64,000 nt of DNA, taken from a virus. Positions 50,409 to 58,482 of this stretch are shown here, one piece after another; position 1 is the stretch's first letter, and each line of letters starts with the position of its first letter. The translations under genes and the position numbers were made by a program. The DNA is taken from IMG/VR virus record IMGVR_UViG_3300033153_007973, positions 170,009 through 234,008 of that record; one strand, given 5' to 3'. The notes beneath the pieces were generated by a model that was not told the DNA's origin, did no database searches, and worked only from the letters and a program-made list of their open reading frames with translations.

Positions 50409-51065
50409 TTAATCGTCATCCTCTTCCTCCTCATCCCCATATGTTTTGGGGAATCTCTTTTTGATGCTCTCTGGTATTGAGCGGCGTAGTTTCCTAAGTA
50501 TGAATCCTGCAGCTCTTAGGTCATTCCTGTTAGTACTGGATGAGAGTTCCATAGCATCTTTCTCACTAAATATGAACGTGTTTTGTTTCTTCGTAACAGG
50601 ATCCCAGATTCGGATCTGAATGCCGTCGATGAGTGACCTCCCGCGGACCCGATCGGCACTATCGCCCCAGTTTTCATCTGGATCTTTAACCCATATGCTC
50701 TCATGGCTTGAGTTAAAGTATCCCTTCCCGCTGATGTCGTCACGATCGTTGATTGCCAACATTTTCTCAACCTTCCAGTGAAGATCATCATTTTCAAACT
50801 TTGGATGTTCTACTTGTGGTGGCACGACTAAAGTCTTAGGATCTAGCTTAGGCTCATGTGTGAGATTAGTATTACATGTTATAGTTGTAACCGATGCAAT
50901 AAGAAAGAGAAAGATTAGTCCCCCAGCGACAACATATGTTCCATTTACCGTGTTTAATAGTAACTGTACGATCTTCTTTAGTATGTCCCAGATATCTTTG
51001 AACTTCTCTCCTATTGAGTTGAGTAGGTTGAAGATCTCTTGTTCTTTACTTTTCTTCTTTTGCAT
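50409..51065 (-). CDS. Membrane-anchored hypothetical protein (218 aa)
   Basis: The start behind AAGGGAG is chosen over one 33 bases upstream. An N-terminal basic helix is followed by a membrane helix at about 42-62 (V-V-A-G-G-L-I-F-L-F-L-I-A-S-V) and a soluble domain of about 140 residues that ends in an acidic tail (E-E-E-E-D-D-D). I do not recognise the domain. It overlaps the upstream nucleotidyltransferase gene by 20 bases. Confidence 0.55.
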   Translation of the reverse strand: MQKKKSKEQEIFNLLNSIGEKFKDIWDILKKIVQLLLNTVNGTYVVAGGLIFLFLIASVTTITCNTNLTHEPKLDPKTLVVPPQVEHPKFENDDLHWKVEKMLAINDRDDISGKGYFNSSHESIWVKDPDENWGDSADRVRGRSLIDGIQIRIWDPVTKKQNTFIFSEKDAMELSSSTNRNDLRAAGFILRKLRRSIPESIKKRFPKTYGDEEEEDDD

Positions 51066-52023
51066 TATTAATCTCCCTTCTGTAGATATCAGTGACAAAC
51101 TTCTGCGCTAGTGTTGACATCGGTTTGTCAGGAAGATTTGATGTCTTCATAAGTCCTTCGATCTGACTAATAGTTGTCGTAATGATCGTATCAATTACAT
51201 AGAACTTGATCTTACCTGTCTTAATTTGCAATAGGAAGTCTGCATTCGGCCGCGGGAATGTGATTTTCTTATCCCTAAGGAGCTCACGTGCTTCTTCAGC
51301 TACACGTACGGCGTGCATCAATGCTTTCCAGTCGTTGTACTCCATGTTGGCTGCTTTCTTTACGCGTTTACCATACTTGCTGAGAATGTTTTTGATGATC
51401 TTGACTGCTTGTTCTATAGAATCATTCTCAGAGATCATTTTGCCACATACCTTAAGGTATTTTTCCTTTCTGCCTGTGCCATCTTTATGTATAATCTCTT
51501 CGAAAGATATATGCTCTTTAGGAGATTTGGTGATGTCAATTTCGCAGTCCTTGATCTTTAGGGGAGGAGATCCTTTGCAATCGGGGTCTCTTTTGGAATA
51601 TGGAAGTAGGATATCATGTATAGTCTGTGCTACTTTCATTCTCTCAGCTTTGACACAATACATATAGGCTTGTGCTTTGCAGAATCCCACCATTTTTGTG
51701 ACATTCTTGCTGATGAAATGCTTCCTGCCTACTTCAACCAGTTTATGCCAGTCATCTGTAGCATCATGAACCATATTATCAGGAGCAAATAGCATATCAT
51801 GCGCGGAAGTCTGTCCTTCCATGAGTAACTGTATATATCTGTGCAAGGGAAGGCGTTCGATGTCTAGATCATCGACGTTATTGTTACGAGTGATTTTGTC
51901 TGCATTCTGAAGAAGAATGTCATCGATATCAGGGATGTATACTTCCTTAAGGTCTGTATCTGATGTGGGCAAAGCGGTACCGTACAGATGCGACCCAACG
52001 GTCACTTTAGCAATGACTTTCAT
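51046..52023 (-). CDS. RlaP-type nucleotidyltransferase (pol-beta superfamily)
   Basis: The 325-residue protein begins with V-G-S-H-L-Y-G-T-A near residue 9 and S-D-T-D-L-K near residue 20. This is the G-S-x-x-x-G-T then D-x-D pattern of pol-beta-fold nucleotidyltransferases in the YcgL/RlaP (PF10127) family, often found with RNA ligases in phages. A second half (about 150-320) is helical. No RNA ligase is in this window, so the RNA-repair link remains open. It probably adds nucleotides to an RNA or protein target. Confidence 0.75.
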   Translation of the reverse strand: MKVIAKVTVGSHLYGTALPTSDTDLKEVYIPDIDDILLQNADKITRNNNVDDLDIERLPLHRYIQLLMEGQTSAHDMLFAPDNMVHDATDDWHKLVEVGRKHFISKNVTKMVGFCKAQAYMYCVKAERMKVAQTIHDILLPYSKRDPDCKGSPPLKIKDCEIDITKSPKEHISFEEIIHKDGTGRKEKYLKVCGKMISENDSIEQAVKIIKNILSKYGKRVKKAANMEYNDWKALMHAVRVAEEARELLRDKKITFPRPNADFLLQIKTGKIKFYVIDTIITTTISQIEGLMKTSNLPDKPMSTLAQKFVTDIYRREINNAKEEK

Positions 52024-52032
52024 GATTCCTCC

Positions 52033-52326
52033 CTATTTTTCCTTGAGTGTTGGATCGAAGATGAAGTTAGGATCTGTTGGTAACTTCTCTCGTCTTATGT
52101 TTTCCTCTTTGATGGCACGCACTGAAGCTAGAACCCTTGCTTCGCCCTTTCCATCTACGAGTTCAGTAATTAGATTTTGCTGGTCTGATGATACATATAT
52201 CATCAGTCCCTTACCTGCGCCATAGCAGTCTTGAACTAAACTGAGTGGTACTTCTATTCTTCCGCCTGCTTGGTATACTATGGCAGCTAGTGCTGCTAAG
52301 TTTCTTTCATCCTGAACTGGCAACAT
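52033..52326 (-). CDS. Hypothetical protein (97 aa)
   Basis: I do not recognise this protein. It begins at an ATG overlapping the preceding stop (TAATG) and ends 9 bases before the nucleotidyltransferase. The first half is hydrophobic helical (L-A-A-L-A-A-I-V-Y-Q-A-G-G) and a central strand pair (G-L-M-I-Y-V-S-S-D) follows. There are no motifs to assign a role. Confidence 0.5.
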   Translation of the reverse strand: MLPVQDERNLAALAAIVYQAGGRIEVPLSLVQDCYGAGKGLMIYVSSDQQNLITELVDGKGEARVLASVRAIKEENIRREKLPTDPNFIFDPTLKEK

Positions 52327-52871
52327 TATACGTTTCGGTCGCTCGCAAGTTGCTTACTCATCTTGTTTTCAATACCGAATGCAACCAGCTCGTCTCCGAT
52401 CCTCTTGCCGATACGAATCTGTCCTTCCCACATCTCGGAAAGGAAAGTTAGCTTTCTTAGTTGTTTTCTGCTCTCTGCAGTGAGCTTGTATGCTTCCCTC
52501 TCTGCAATAGCTTTCATCATATTCTCTGTGAGACCAGCAGGATCCACGTTAGTAATACCAGCTAGGTCGGGATCAGCATTACCTATCTCATCAGAGTTTC
52601 TGTTCTTTGATCTGATCTTTGCTTCAGCCAGTTTGGCTAGTGTATTAGCTTTAGCTTCTTTGAATTCCTTCTCGGCTACAGCAGCATCAGATCTAGCTTT
52701 TACCACCATATGATGAAGCTCGATCATCGTATGTGTCAAACGTTCGTTGAACTTTCTGGTATCTGCTGCAGTTTCTGCATGTGGCTTACCTGTAATGATT
52801 AGTTCTTGGTACTCATTGTACGGAATACGTAGTACTCTTTCGCACTCCTCTTCGGTTAGGATTTTTGGCAT
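52326..52871 (-). CDS. Hypothetical coiled-coil protein (181 aa)
   Basis: The start behind GGAGGAAGG is chosen. The protein is largely helical, with a long coil (about 55-105: A-A-V-A-E-K-E-F-K-E-A-K-A-N-T-L-A-K-L-A) and a C-terminal helix, and no cysteine or catalytic motif. The first 59 bases overlap the 3' end of the preceding gene. A structural or adaptor role is possible, but nothing proves it. Confidence 0.5.
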   Translation of the reverse strand: MPKILTEEECERVLRIPYNEYQELIITGKPHAETAADTRKFNERLTHTMIELHHMVVKARSDAAVAEKEFKEAKANTLAKLAEAKIRSKNRNSDEIGNADPDLAGITNVDPAGLTENMMKAIAEREAYKLTAESRKQLRKLTFLSEMWEGQIRIGKRIGDELVAFGIENKMSKQLASDRNV

Positions 52872-53151
52872 CTTTTCCTTCCTCCACGTTTCTGGCTTCT
52901 TGTTCAGCCATAGTTGCTTCTTCTTTAAGTTCCCTTGCAATAATCTTATTGCAGGTAACAGTTGTTGCTCGTTTGACTTCTTTACGTATGCTTTTGCTTT
53001 TCAGGATACGTGCATGTGGTCCGAAATCTCCGATATTAGCACCAACTCTACGTGATCGTCCTACAAACCAACCACCAATGAAAGCACCAATTAGTAGAGA
53101 TATTGCGATTATTGATGATATTCTAAGCGCACGTTCATCAAGTGTGTCCAT
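52813..53151 (-). CDS. Small membrane protein (112 aa)
   Basis: The start behind GAGGAGGCG is chosen. Residues 13-32 form one membrane helix (I-S-S-I-I-A-I-S-L-L-I-G-A-F-I-G-G-W), followed by an Arg-rich region (G-R-S-R-R-V-G) and a charged, helical C-terminus. The last 20 or so residues are encoded by DNA shared with the next gene in another frame. Function unknown. Confidence 0.5.
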   Translation of the reverse strand: MDTLDERALRISSIIAISLLIGAFIGGWFVGRSRRVGANIGDFGPHARILKSKSIRKEVKRATTVTCNKIIARELKEEATMAEQEARNVEEGKDAKNPNRRGVRKSTTYSVQ

Positions 53152-54004
53152 TTTTCGCCTCCTCTTTTTCATCTTCTGTTGATACCTCCAGAGGAATTCC
53201 TAATGCAGCTAACTTCTCTGTTTCATTTAGTGGAGTTAGCTTTTCGATAGTTCTATTCACTAGCTGCGGAAGAGGCATGAATATCTTCTTGGTTTCATCA
53301 TTCCTGGTTTCTAGGTCTGCCGCGCCGCGCAACACTCTGGTAGCCATAGTATGTATGACTAATCCTTTGGATAATCTGATGTTCTCCTTACATGTGGCTG
53401 CACCAGAGGTATTCTTACCAAGTCCTTTAGTCTGTCTAATTGCTAACCTGGCAAAACAACAGATGGGTCTATTGCTGTACGTAGTACAGAGCTTCGTGCT
53501 CTTATCTAAGAAAGGGCACGCCATCTTCAATTCGAATGCTTTTTGTGCTGCCTCCTTGAGTTTCCCCTTGTCCCAAAGTTCATAGACACCTGCTTCTTCG
53601 TATGCAGCATCAAGCATATCAACCATAGATACTGTGGCAGCATAGTCTCCTTGTTGTATAGATTGTGCAATTAGTAAAGCTTCTTCGCCATAAGTGATAG
53701 GAACTAATGTATAACAACAAAGACAGCACTTTTCTTTGCATGCTGTCTTGTATGCCTTCTTTTTGCCGTTAACTTTAAGTTTCTTAAGCCCTTCAAGATC
53801 TTCTTGAACAGCGAGGTATGCTTTAGCTCTTGCAGCATCTATATTAGCGATGAATTCTTGTGGATCACGAGGTCTTATCTTCAGGACATCACTTCCCCCC
53901 TTTTCCTTGAAGACACTCTTCTGCATCTTTTGCACAGCATCTTCGGGTGGTTTCTCTGTCTGTCCCATCATGAGTCCTGTATTCATGTCTTCTGGCTTAT
54001 CCAT
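53138..54004 (-). CDS. CxxCxxCC (YkgJ-type) metal-binding protein
   Basis: The start behind GGAGGAAAG is chosen. Two Cys groups are seen: C-K-E-K-C-C-L-C-C near residue 90 and, about 75-95 residues later, C-P-F-L-D then L-C-T-T-Y-x-x-R-P-I-C-C-F. This matches the YkgJ/PF03692 pattern of iron- or zinc-chelating proteins; some members may act as chaperones or oxygenase-like enzymes. A long helical C-terminus is added. Function in the phage is unknown. Confidence 0.65.
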   Translation of the reverse strand: MDKPEDMNTGLMMGQTEKPPEDAVQKMQKSVFKEKGGSDVLKIRPRDPQEFIANIDAARAKAYLAVQEDLEGLKKLKVNGKKKAYKTACKEKCCLCCYTLVPITYGEEALLIAQSIQQGDYAATVSMVDMLDAAYEEAGVYELWDKGKLKEAAQKAFELKMACPFLDKSTKLCTTYSNRPICCFARLAIRQTKGLGKNTSGAATCKENIRLSKGLVIHTMATRVLRGAADLETRNDETKKIFMPLPQLVNRTIEKLTPLNETEKLAALGIPLEVSTEDEKEEAKNGHT

Positions 54005-54371
54005 TCTTTCCTCCATAGATGAGCTCGAGTAGTGCTGTTAGTGGTAGCATTGCTACCATCTTGTTAGTTTTTGATGGTGTAATGATAATTCCTTTTCTTC
54101 CTCTCATTGCTGCTTGTAGTGCTATCTTTTCTAGTTCATTATCAGTCGCGATAGCACTTTTTGCGTTGCCCTTCCATTTGGCATCGATAGCAATCTGTGG
54201 TCTGTCAGGATGATGCTGAGAAACTATGTCTCCATCGTTATGTACAGCACCAGATCCTTTTGTCTTAATGAATCCTTCATCGTATTTGTGAATGAGTTCA
54301 AGGATCTCATCCTCATACTCATCACCAATGTCTCGTGTGTCTAGTCCTTTTGCCACTGTTTCTTTATCCAT
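53997..54371 (-). CDS. Small PD-(D/E)XK nuclease-like protein
   Basis: The 124-residue protein has K-T-K-G-S-G-A-V-H-N-D-G-D-I-V near residue 38 and I-A-I-D-A-K-W-K near residue 60, an Asp then D-x-K arrangement, with a following helix. This resembles small resolvase/Mrr-type nucleases, though the usual ExK is DxK here. It lies directly after a RecA-core ATPase, overlapping it by 31 bases, which suggests DNA processing with that ATPase. The family call is tentative. Confidence 0.5.
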   Translation of the reverse strand: MDKETVAKGLDTRDIGDEYEDEILELIHKYDEGFIKTKGSGAVHNDGDIVSQHHPDRPQIAIDAKWKGNAKSAIATDNELEKIALQAAMRGRKGIIITPSKTNKMVAMLPLTALLELIYGGKNG

Positions 54372-55180
54372 TTCTCTACGATTTCTATATCTTTTGTGTT
54401 TGTTGCTGGATTATCCATCATTGCTAAGGGAAGTAGTGTTTCTACTATCTTGTTGTTCAGGATATTACCATCATAGTCCATAGGAAGCGTTGCAATCCTG
54501 CCTTCCTTAGTTCCCTTACCGCGATATCTTTCCAGCTTAAGTTGGCTGATGGAATACTTCTCTCGTTTCTCTACGCGCTTCATATAGATAGACATAGTCA
54601 TCATGCCTTGAAGGCCAGGTCGTCGAGCATAGTATCCACCCTTCATGTTAGCTCTGATTTGGTTGCATACTATTAGGATGGTTTCTGTGATGCCACATGA
54701 TGACATAAGTTGTATAACAGAGCCAGGATCGGTAACACAAGCAAAGTCGTCTAGAATTATGATGTTGTATTCTCCGACCGCGGGGATGACTGGAGCAATC
54801 TCTGCAGTTTGGACAATGCTGAAGTCTCCGCTCAGTTTAGTTATATAGTTTTTGTTTGCTGCAAAAGTAGTGTCAATGAGAAGGATTTTCCCGCCACAAC
54901 ATGCAGTTTGACTAGCAATATTAAGAGCGAGTGCGGTTTTACCTGATGAGGGAGGGCCCCAAATGTGTACTCTACTTGAGGGATTGAGTGGTCCTGCTAC
55001 ATAATCGTATGGAAGAACACCACTCCATACATCACCTCCGATGGAGATCTTCCTTTTCTCTGTGGAAGATGCTAGATGGATCATGTTCAGGAGTTTGTGC
55101 CTGACTCGGTGATTATCAATACCTATATCGGTAATGAGTTTATCGATATCGATAAGCTTTTGTTCTCTTGGGTCTTCCAT
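54341..55180 (-). CDS. RecA-core ATPase (second recombinase-like protein)
   Basis: The 279-residue protein has Walker A W-G-P-P-S-S-G-K-T-A near residue 75 and a catalytic-type strand I-L-L-I-D-T-T-F near 97. It has Walker B I-I-I-L-D-D-F near 143 and an L1/L2-like I-V-C-N-Q-I-R near 168 and Y-Y-A-R-R-P-G-L-Q-G near 182. It is shorter than the other RecA-like protein at 32658-33827 and lacks its N- and C-terminal regions, so it looks like a RadA/KaiC-type core. A helper or regulator of recombination is likely. Confidence 0.7.
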   Translation of the reverse strand: MEDPREQKLIDIDKLITDIGIDNHRVRHKLLNMIHLASSTEKRKISIGGDVWSGVLPYDYVAGPLNPSSRVHIWGPPSSGKTALALNIASQTACCGGKILLIDTTFAANKNYITKLSGDFSIVQTAEIAPVIPAVGEYNIIILDDFACVTDPGSVIQLMSSCGITETILIVCNQIRANMKGGYYARRPGLQGMMTMSIYMKRVEKREKYSISQLKLERYRGKGTKEGRIATLPMDYDGNILNNKIVETLLPLAMMDNPATNTKDIEIVEKWIKKQWQKD

Positions 55181-55215
55181 ATTCTCTATGCTCAGAAAGT
55201 AGGGCCAAGGGGCGC

Positions 55216-55629
55216 CTACTCCTTCTCAGTCTCTTGCTTTATAGCTTGATCAAAGCTAGACTCTTCCGGAGTTGGTACCCCTTCGTCCTGGTGTGCACCA
55301 GCTGCTCTCTCCATGGCTTTACTTACATCTTCATATCCAGCCTTGATGAGAGAATTGAGTTTCCTGTTTTCTTTGCCATCCATTGTATCTCGGGCGAGAA
55401 CCTCTGCCATTACCGCTTGCATAGCAGTAGAGATAATGACTCGGATTATCTCGTCTCTAGGCTGTCGATGATTCTTTGCAGCTACTAAGACTTCCTTGGA
55501 TCCATCTGTGGCTTTCTTCATGAGCCAGTTCCAAAACTCTGGTTCTCTCTCACAGATGTACTCCTGTGCCTTAGTTCCAATGGCATCAGCAGATTCTAGG
55601 ATACGTGAAGTAATGATGGATTCACCCAT
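55216..55629 (-). CDS. Hypothetical helical protein (137 aa)
   Basis: I do not recognise this protein. It is helical with Trp residues near 33 (F-W-N-W-L-M-K-K-A) and a hydrophobic helix (I-R-V-I-I-S-T-A-M-Q-A-V-M-A) near 65. The tail is acidic. It lies 13 bases after the DUF2997-like gene and has GGAGTAAG, so it is part of the same transcript. It might be a fourth partner of the AAA+ set (position only). Confidence 0.5.
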   Translation of the reverse strand: MGESIITSRILESADAIGTKAQEYICEREPEFWNWLMKKATDGSKEVLVAAKNHRQPRDEIIRVIISTAMQAVMAEVLARDTMDGKENRKLNSLIKAGYEDVSKAMERAAGAHQDEGVPTPEESSFDQAIKQETEKE

Positions 55630-55641
55630 CTTCTTACTCCG

Positions 55642-55845
55642 TTACGACTGGCTGTTCTGGGCAACAACTTTGGAGTCCTTGTCTCTGGACTCCTCTCTGA
55701 ATGTTAAGTCTTTATGTTCGCTGATATGCGAAAGACTTTCGGCAATCTCACTCAGATGTTTTGTACAGCTGCCCTTTACTCCATGGACATCGACTTCAAT
55801 CTTTCCGTCGATATCAATGGTTGCGGTTACACCTTTCTGTGACAT
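55642..55845 (-). CDS. DUF2997-like small protein (67 aa)
   Basis: The N-terminal 35 residues, T-I-D-I-D-G-K-I-E-V-D-V-H-G-V-K-G-S-C then H-L-S-E-I-A, match the DUF2997 pattern (a strand, D-G, a strand, G-V-K-G, Cys, a helix). The C-terminal 30 residues are charged. DUF2997 proteins are known mainly from cyanobacteria and other bacteria next to DUF1257 proteins. Here the DUF1257-like gene lies 35 bases upstream. Their biochemical role is not known to me. AAAGGAG precedes the ATG. Confidence 0.65.
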   Translation of the reverse strand: MSQKGVTATIDIDGKIEVDVHGVKGSCTKHLSEIAESLSHISEHKDLTFREESRDKDSKVVAQNSQS

Positions 55846-55880
55846 ATTCCTCTCCTTTGTTAACGTATCGGGAACGTTTC

Positions 55881-56222
55881 TTAGACGTTCGCCTGGATTA
55901 CGTACTTGCTGTTCTTTTCCAGGTTACGCAGGCCTGGTTCCTGAATGTTCTTGTAGCCACGTTCCATGAACAGTTCACGGACTGCAACGACGTTGCAAGC
56001 CTGGAGAAAACGATTGACATGCTGCTTGTTCATGGTGTCACCTTTGGCATCAAACGTTCCATTCGTGTTCTTTTTGAACGTGACGGAACCGTAGTAGCCT
56101 TCGTTGACGTGAACCTTCAGAGTGTCCTTGATTTTCTCCACCTTGTGACCACGTTCTTTAGCAGCTTGCTCAATATGACTCTCACAAGATACTTTGGTCT
56201 TAACTGTTAGAATCCCACTCAA
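55881..56222 (-). CDS. DUF1257 (Ycf35-like) protein
   Basis: The start chosen is a TTG with AGGAGG nine bases upstream; a longer frame to 56333 crosses the promoter. The 113-residue protein has L-T-V-K-T-K-V near residue 4, A-A-K-E-R-G-H near 20 and E-G-Y-Y-G-S-V-T-F-K near 38. A helical C-terminus contains Q-H-V-N-R-F-L-Q-A. This follows the DUF1257/Ycf35 pattern (K-T-x-I/V, A-L/K-x-x-L/R-G, G-Y-x-G). It sits between the Ycf46-like AAA+ gene and the DUF2997-like gene. Confidence 0.6.
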   Translation of the reverse strand: MSGILTVKTKVSCESHIEQAAKERGHKVEKIKDTLKVHVNEGYYGSVTFKKNTNGTFDAKGDTMNKQHVNRFLQACNVVAVRELFMERGYKNIQEPGLRNLEKNSKYVIQANV

Positions 56223-56305
56223 TGTATTATACCTCCTCTTTAGTTTTATCATTCCATCTGGGATGATATCTTTCTCTCTTTTCCTCAATCGTTTGTATGT
56301 GTACC

Positions 56306-56333
56306 AACATATACTATTGATCGATTTTGTCAA
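56306..56333 (-). promoter_or_regulatory. Possible sigma70-type promoter upstream of the DUF1257-like gene
   Basis: Minus-strand TTGACA (56328-56333) is followed by 16 bases and TATGTT (56306-56311). It begins 10 bases downstream of the AAA+ gene and precedes a leader of roughly 80 bases. It could supply extra transcription of the DUF1257, DUF2997 and RecA-core genes. The -10 has four of six consensus bases. Confidence 0.5.
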
Positions 56334-56342
56334 GCATTTTAT

Positions 56343-58022
56343 TTAACTTTTCTGTCGCGTGATTGATGCGAATTCAGCATGTTTCTTCGCCCAGTTTCGT
56401 AGGTCAACGATCTCTTTCTTGTCGTAGTCAATCCCTTTACACTCACGAATTTGTGCCATAATCATGCTGGTATTCAGTTCTTCGTCCTCAATTACGCTGG
56501 TTGCGACTGCTTCATTCACAATAGATTCGATTTCCGCGCCGGTAAAGTCCTCCATTTCGCTGATGATCTTTTCCTTGTCTTCCTTGGGAAGCTTAAGCGC
56601 ATCTTCACCTCGTTTCTTCATGTGGATTGCGAAGATTTCTGCTCTCTCAGTTGGACCTGGAACATCCATGAAGAACATCTTATCGAATCTTCCTTTCCTC
56701 ATGAACTCTCCGGGTAAAGATTTCACGCGGTTCGCACTGACACCAAAGATGATGTCATTGCTCTCGTTCATTGCGCGTAGGAGCATTCCAAAGATCCTCA
56801 GTGGAACATCGCTTCCTGCGGTCTGCCCCTCACCGACCCCGGCAAGAACCTTGTCTACCTCATCAATGAGACAGAAACAAGGTGCTAGTTTCCTCAAGGT
56901 GTCAAACCCAGCCTGTAACCTGCTCTCACTCTCGCCGACATATCGACCGAGTGCCAGGTTCAGGTTCAGTTCATATGAAGGCAAACCCCATTCTTTACCC
57001 ATTGCTTCTAGTAAGATAGTCTTACCAGATCCTGGGATACCAACCAAGAATATTCCTTTCATCTGAACATTCTTTGCTTTGGCTTTCTCCCATTTCTCAA
57101 CGATGGATTTGCGTCTGTTGATGAACTTCTTTACTACTTCGTATCCACCAACATCTTCCATGCGAATGGTCTCGCTGAGTTCTTTCACAACTGCATTGCT
57201 TCTAAAGATACCGCTTCTGATCCACGTTGCTGCCTGGACCATTGCGTCAATCCGTTTCTTTCCTGCTAGATCATCAGCACCTTTGTGAGCAGCAGCTGCT
57301 ACCATGGTACACTCATTCTGGATTAGACCACCAAGGTGTTCCCATAGTTGTTTCGGATAGATTAGGTTACCCTTCTTGTCCTTCTTCTCCGATGTAATCC
57401 ACGATGGAAGTTCGGTCTTCATGGCTCCAAAGACAAAGCAATGTGAAGCTATCTGCGGAGGTGGTTCTAGTGTTTCACCAAGCAGAATTATTGTACTGCT
57501 CGTCGGTACCTGTGATTTCGGTTTGTACTCCTGCATTGCTTCGGAGTGCTGTGTCGAAGTTCCTTGTTTCTTCTTTCCACCTAGAGGCGGTGCTAGCTTG
57601 AACAGCTTATCGGCACCAACATACAGTGACTTACACATACTTACCAATGGAGGTGATCTATCAAATGAATCTCTTTCCATTAGGCACAGGAATACATTGC
57701 TTCCTGGTCTTAGTATCTGTGCATGAGGTGATACTCCAATCACCAAAGATAGCAGAGTTTCTGCATCTGTGATTGGTTGATTTCCCATGGATAACTTAAT
57801 CGTTACCTGTGATACTGTAGGTGCTCCACCACTTAGAGGAAGATCGTACAGGAATAATCCTGCTCCGTTCACAAAGAAATAAGTTCCTCCGGAGTTACCT
57901 CCCCTTGCTTTATGCCCCGCCACTACTGCTAGCAGGGTTGGAACATCCCTGTCTGAGATATGTATTAGCGGTGCTCCTACGTCAAGTAACCGTAGGAATT
58001 CGTCGACTTTCTTTAGAGCCAT
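56343..58022 (-). CDS. Ycf46-like AAA+ ATPase
   Basis: The 559-residue protein has an N-terminal region of about 290 residues (G-A-P-L-I-H-I-S-D then beta-rich). It then has E-D-V-G-G-Y near 290, leading into a single AAA+ module: Walker A V-G-I-P-G-S-G-K-T near 330, Y-V-G-E-S-E-S-R near 364, Walker B C-L-I-D-E-V-D-K near 384 and a sensor/arginine-finger G-R-F-D near 440. The G-G-Y-E-V-V-K-K-F-I linker and G-E-S-E-x-R loop match Ycf46-type AAA+ ATPases of cyanobacteria and plastids. It would act as a protein remodeller. AGGAGG precedes the ATG. Confidence 0.75.
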   Translation of the reverse strand: MALKKVDEFLRLLDVGAPLIHISDRDVPTLLAVVAGHKARGGNSGGTYFFVNGAGLFLYDLPLSGGAPTVSQVTIKLSMGNQPITDAETLLSLVIGVSPHAQILRPGSNVFLCLMERDSFDRSPPLVSMCKSLYVGADKLFKLAPPLGGKKKQGTSTQHSEAMQEYKPKSQVPTSSTIILLGETLEPPPQIASHCFVFGAMKTELPSWITSEKKDKKGNLIYPKQLWEHLGGLIQNECTMVAAAAHKGADDLAGKKRIDAMVQAATWIRSGIFRSNAVVKELSETIRMEDVGGYEVVKKFINRRKSIVEKWEKAKAKNVQMKGIFLVGIPGSGKTILLEAMGKEWGLPSYELNLNLALGRYVGESESRLQAGFDTLRKLAPCFCLIDEVDKVLAGVGEGQTAGSDVPLRIFGMLLRAMNESNDIIFGVSANRVKSLPGEFMRKGRFDKMFFMDVPGPTERAEIFAIHMKKRGEDALKLPKEDKEKIISEMEDFTGAEIESIVNEAVATSVIEDEELNTSMIMAQIRECKGIDYDKKEIVDLRNWAKKHAEFASITRQKS

Positions 58023-58049
58023 CGTGTCCTCCTAGTAGGAGAACTGGGA

Positions 58050-58472
58050 CTATCCGTCCCAGTCACTCCCACCTTTTTCGTCACTTGCAGGTGCAGCCTG
58101 CTCTGTCTTCGCGCCATCGGATGCTGGTTTGGCTTCGCCACTGCCCTTTGCAGGACCATCGCCCAACAGGGTGATGTCATTAGCATTGACACGAACTTTC
58201 CAGTATCGAGTAGATTTTCCTTCCTTCTCGACGTCGTCATAGTACAGCCCACCATTTACAAACATGATGCGCTTCCCACCTTTGATGTAGTCGGCGAGCT
58301 TTCCATCTTTGCGAACGAAGATCTCGACATTAATAAACTGTCGATCCTTCCGTTCTGCTTTGGGCTTCTGGCTCCGCACGGACAAACCAAAGTTCACGAA
58401 GCGACCAGTATCACCGGCTTCGTTGATCCTCACGTTGTCAGTAACGTAACCTTCAGCTGTTACCTTAATCAT
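58050..58472 (-). CDS. ssb: Single-stranded DNA-binding protein (SSB)
   Basis: The 140-residue protein has an OB-fold N-terminal part (about 1-100) with the SSB pattern A-E-G-Y-V-T-D, G-R-F-V-N-F-G-L-S-V, F-I-N-V-E-I-F and R-Y-W-K-V-R-V. A Gly/Ala/Lys-rich linker follows, then an acidic C-terminal tip G-G-S-D-W-D-G that resembles the D-F-D-D-x-x-P/F recruitment tail of bacterial SSB. It coats single-stranded DNA at forks. It lies just upstream of the AAA+ gene, with AGGAGG. Confidence 0.85.
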   Translation of the reverse strand: MIKVTAEGYVTDNVRINEAGDTGRFVNFGLSVRSQKPKAERKDRQFINVEIFVRKDGKLADYIKGGKRIMFVNGGLYYDDVEKEGKSTRYWKVRVNANDITLLGDGPAKGSGEAKPASDGAKTEQAAPASDEKGGSDWDG

Positions 58473-58482
58473 TGTAATCCTC

